From positions 496,001-560,000 of the forward strand of contig NZ_JAATJS010000002.1 in NCBI RefSeq assembly GCF_011777495.1: 64,000 bases of DNA, read 5' to 3'. A program made the translations under genes and the position numbers. Below, piece by piece: positions 62,518 through 64,000 of this stretch. The notes beneath the pieces are model-generated. The model was given only the letters and a program-made list of their open reading frames with translations, did no database searches and was not told the origin of the DNA. The stretch comes from Microvirga terricola. GTDB lineage: Bacteria > Pseudomonadota > Alphaproteobacteria > Rhizobiales > Beijerinckiaceae. Each line of letters starts with the position of its first letter. The stretch's first letter is position 1.

Positions 62518-64000
62518 CTAGTCGTGCTTGCGCTTCTTCGGCTTCTTGTGGGGAGGCTTGCCAGGCGCAAATTTCTCGGGCGATTTTCCCGGAGCGAATT
62601 TGCCACCCTTTTTCGGCCCCCCGCGAGGCACGCCACGAGGCCCGCCGTCGTCCCGCTTGTCGCCACGGACGAACTCCGCCGGCTCGATGCGGATGTCCTC
62701 GTCATTCGTCTTCCGCACGGCGGCGGCGAATTTGGGTGCGTGGGATTTCGCGATCTGGAATTTGCTCTCGCGGTCGAAGATCTTGATCGAACCGATCTCA
62801 TTACGCGTGACGTGGCCGAGGCGGCAGATGATCGGCAACAGCCAACGGGGGTCGGCATTGTTGCGGCGGCCGACGCTCATGCGGAACCACACCATGTCGT
62901 CGGACGCGCCGTAGGACTCGTCTCCCGATGCCGCGCGACCGCGCTCTCGCGGAAGGCCACGCTCGCCACGGGATCGCTCTTCCTGCCGCTCGCGCTTATC
63001 CTTGCGCTGGCGCGGCTCGCGCTCGCCCCCCGCATCGAAGATGTCTTCCGGTGCAGGAAGCTGCGCCCGGTGGAACCGCACCAAGGCCATGGCGACCTCT
63101 TCGGCGGAACGTTCCGCCAGAAGCGCTTTAGCTATGGTGAGGTCTTCTTCGCTTGCCTCTTCCGAAAAGGCCGGGTCCTGCAGCAGGCGCTGGCGGTCCT
63201 GCTGGCGAATTTCGTCGGCGGACGGCGGGCCGCCCCAGGTGACGTCGATGCCGGCGGAATCGATCAGGCGCTCGGCCTTGCGGCGGCGGGTGTAAGGCAC
63301 CAGCATCACGCAGACGCCTTTGCGCCCCGCGCGCCCCGTGCGGCCGCTGCGGTGAAGCAGGGTTTCGTGTTCGTTCGGCAGATCGGCGTGAATGACGAGG
63401 CCGAGATCAGGCAGGTCGATGCCGCGTGCGGCGACGTCGGTCGCGACGCAGACGCGCGCCCGCCCGTCACGCAAGGCTTGCAGTGCATGGCTGCGCTCGT
63501 TCTGGCTCAGCTCGCCCGACAGCGCGACGGCGGCAAAGCCGCGTTCACCGAGGCTCGCGTGCAGATGGCGGACCGCCTCGCGGGTATGGCAAAAAACCAT
63601 CGCGCCGCGCGCATCGAAGAAGCGCAGCACGTTCACGACAGCAAGCTCGACCTCGTTCGGCGCGATGCGCACGGCGCGGTACTCGATGTCGCCATGAGGC
63701 TGGTTTTCGACAATCGTGTCGATGCGAAAGGCGTCGCGCTGATAGCGGCGCGCCAAGGTCACGATGTTGCGCGGCAGCGTTGCCGAGAACAGAAGCGTCC
63801 GGCGCTCCGGCGGCGTGGCGTCGAGGATGAACTCAAGGTCTTCGCGGAAGCCGAGATCGAGCATCTCGTCGGCTTCGTCGAGCACGATGGCCCTGAGCTT
63901 GGAAATGTCGAGTCGTCCGCGCTCCAAATGATCGCGCAGGCGGCCCGGCGTGCCGACGACGATGTGACAGCCATCCTCCAACGCGCGCTGCTCGCGCCGC
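62518..64000 (-). CDS. DEAD-box RNA helicase, DbpA-like, 3' part
   Basis: About 494 residues are present; the 5' end lies beyond the window. The visible helicase motifs are GTPGRLRDHL (Ib), VLDEADEML (II), FSATLP (III), VATDVAARGID (V) and HRSGRTGRAGRKG (VI). A basic Arg/Gly-rich linker and a DbpA RNA-binding domain (WLLPIICRLGHVTRNEIGSI) follow, then a Lys/Pro-rich tail PHKKPKKRKHD. It probably remodels rRNA in ribosome assembly. Stop at 62518, convergent with cls by 15 bases. Confidence 0.93.
   Translation of the reverse strand, partial: RREQRALEDGCHIVVGTPGRLRDHLERGRLDISKLRAIVLDEADEMLDLGFREDLEFILDATPPERRTLLFSATLPRNIVTLARRYQRDAFRIDTIVENQPHGDIEYRAVRIAPNEVELAVVNVLRFFDARGAMVFCHTREAVRHLHASLGERGFAAVALSGELSQNERSHALQALRDGRARVCVATDVAARGIDLPDLGLVIHADLPNEHETLLHRSGRTGRAGRKGVCVMLVPYTRRRKAERLIDSAGIDVTWGGPPSADEIRQQDRQRLLQDPAFSEEASEEDLTIAKALLAERSAEEVAMALVRFHRAQLPAPEDIFDAGGEREPRQRKDKRERQEERSRGERGLPRERGRAASGDESYGASDDMVWFRMSVGRRNNADPRWLLPIICRLGHVTRNEIGSIKIFDRESKFQIAKSHAPKFAAAVRKTNDEDIRIEPAEFVRGDKRDDGGPRGVPRGGPKKGGKFAPGKSPEKFAPGKPPHKKPKKRKHD

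Overview
The window is about 64 kb of GC-rich chromosomal DNA from an alphaproteobacterium of the order Hyphomicrobiales (Rhizobiales). The carA / GatB-YqeY / dnaG / rpoD block, a perfect CtrA-type box, an FNR/FixK-type box, a Coq7-like gene, cog3964 and SelA-like enzymes and REP-like palindromes built on GTCATGGCCGG all fit that order. A Methylobacteriaceae, Beijerinckiaceae, Bosea or Chelatococcus relative is plausible, but the genus cannot be fixed from sequence reading alone. There is no rRNA, CRISPR array, prophage or recognisable transposase.

Layout. 1-6.9 kb holds the end of an AraC-type regulator, a small membrane protein behind a CtrA-like box, carA, a YqeY-like gene, dnaG (zinc-site ligands replaced) and rpoD with a clear terminator. 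6.9-13.2 kb has an MgtC/DUF4010 membrane protein and a five-gene minus-strand ABC operon (ATPase, binding protein, two permeases, EEP-fold phosphatase/nuclease). 13.4-18.9 kb has a YkgJ-type Cys-cluster protein, an AaeA/AaeX/FUSC-like aromatic-acid efflux operon in which one base removes both a stop and a start codon, a fosmidomycin-resistance-type MFS pump and a small monooxygenase-fold protein. 18.9-22.6 kb is a redox and iron cluster: a diheme peroxidase fused to a cupredoxin domain, a secreted helical partner and two Fe(II)/2-oxoglutarate dioxygenases. 22.7-27.1 kb has an adenylate cyclase, a frameshifted secreted protein, a GAF protein, a tRNA with anticodon CAT and a Coq7-like hydroxylase.

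27.3-34.3 kb has a flotillin / YqiJ / PspA-fusion membrane-stress operon, a DHA2 drug pump and a cytochrome b561 plus sulfite-oxidase-fold pair. 34.5-41.1 kb has an 845-residue RTX protein carrying a CBM2-like domain, convergent with a two-component system, a DUF4173 membrane protein and a possible leader peptide. 41.3-50.6 kb is the most coherent catabolic unit: a peptide-type ABC transporter, a cog3964 amidohydrolase, a RidA protein, a divergent IclR regulator and a SelA-like PLP enzyme, with similar candidate operator halves at both promoters. 50.7-57 kb has a patatin, a DUF3297 protein, a Tat-exported amine oxidase, a DUF5335 protein, a host-attachment-family protein and an octaheme-TPR cytochrome. 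57.3-64 kb has an HWE-type histidine kinase, small envelope proteins (DUF883, YqjE-like), a cardiolipin synthase and the 3' part of a DbpA-type RNA helicase.

The best candidates for a little-described system are the amidohydrolase/SelA-like/RidA/IclR cassette and the peroxidase-cupredoxin pair beside the two dioxygenases. The best small-scale observations are the ATCA lesion in the efflux operon, the strong hairpins after the binding-protein gene of both ABC operons, and the CBM2 domain inside an RTX protein. Start codons were moved to internal positions wherever a Shine-Dalgarno sequence or the family N-terminus supported it.
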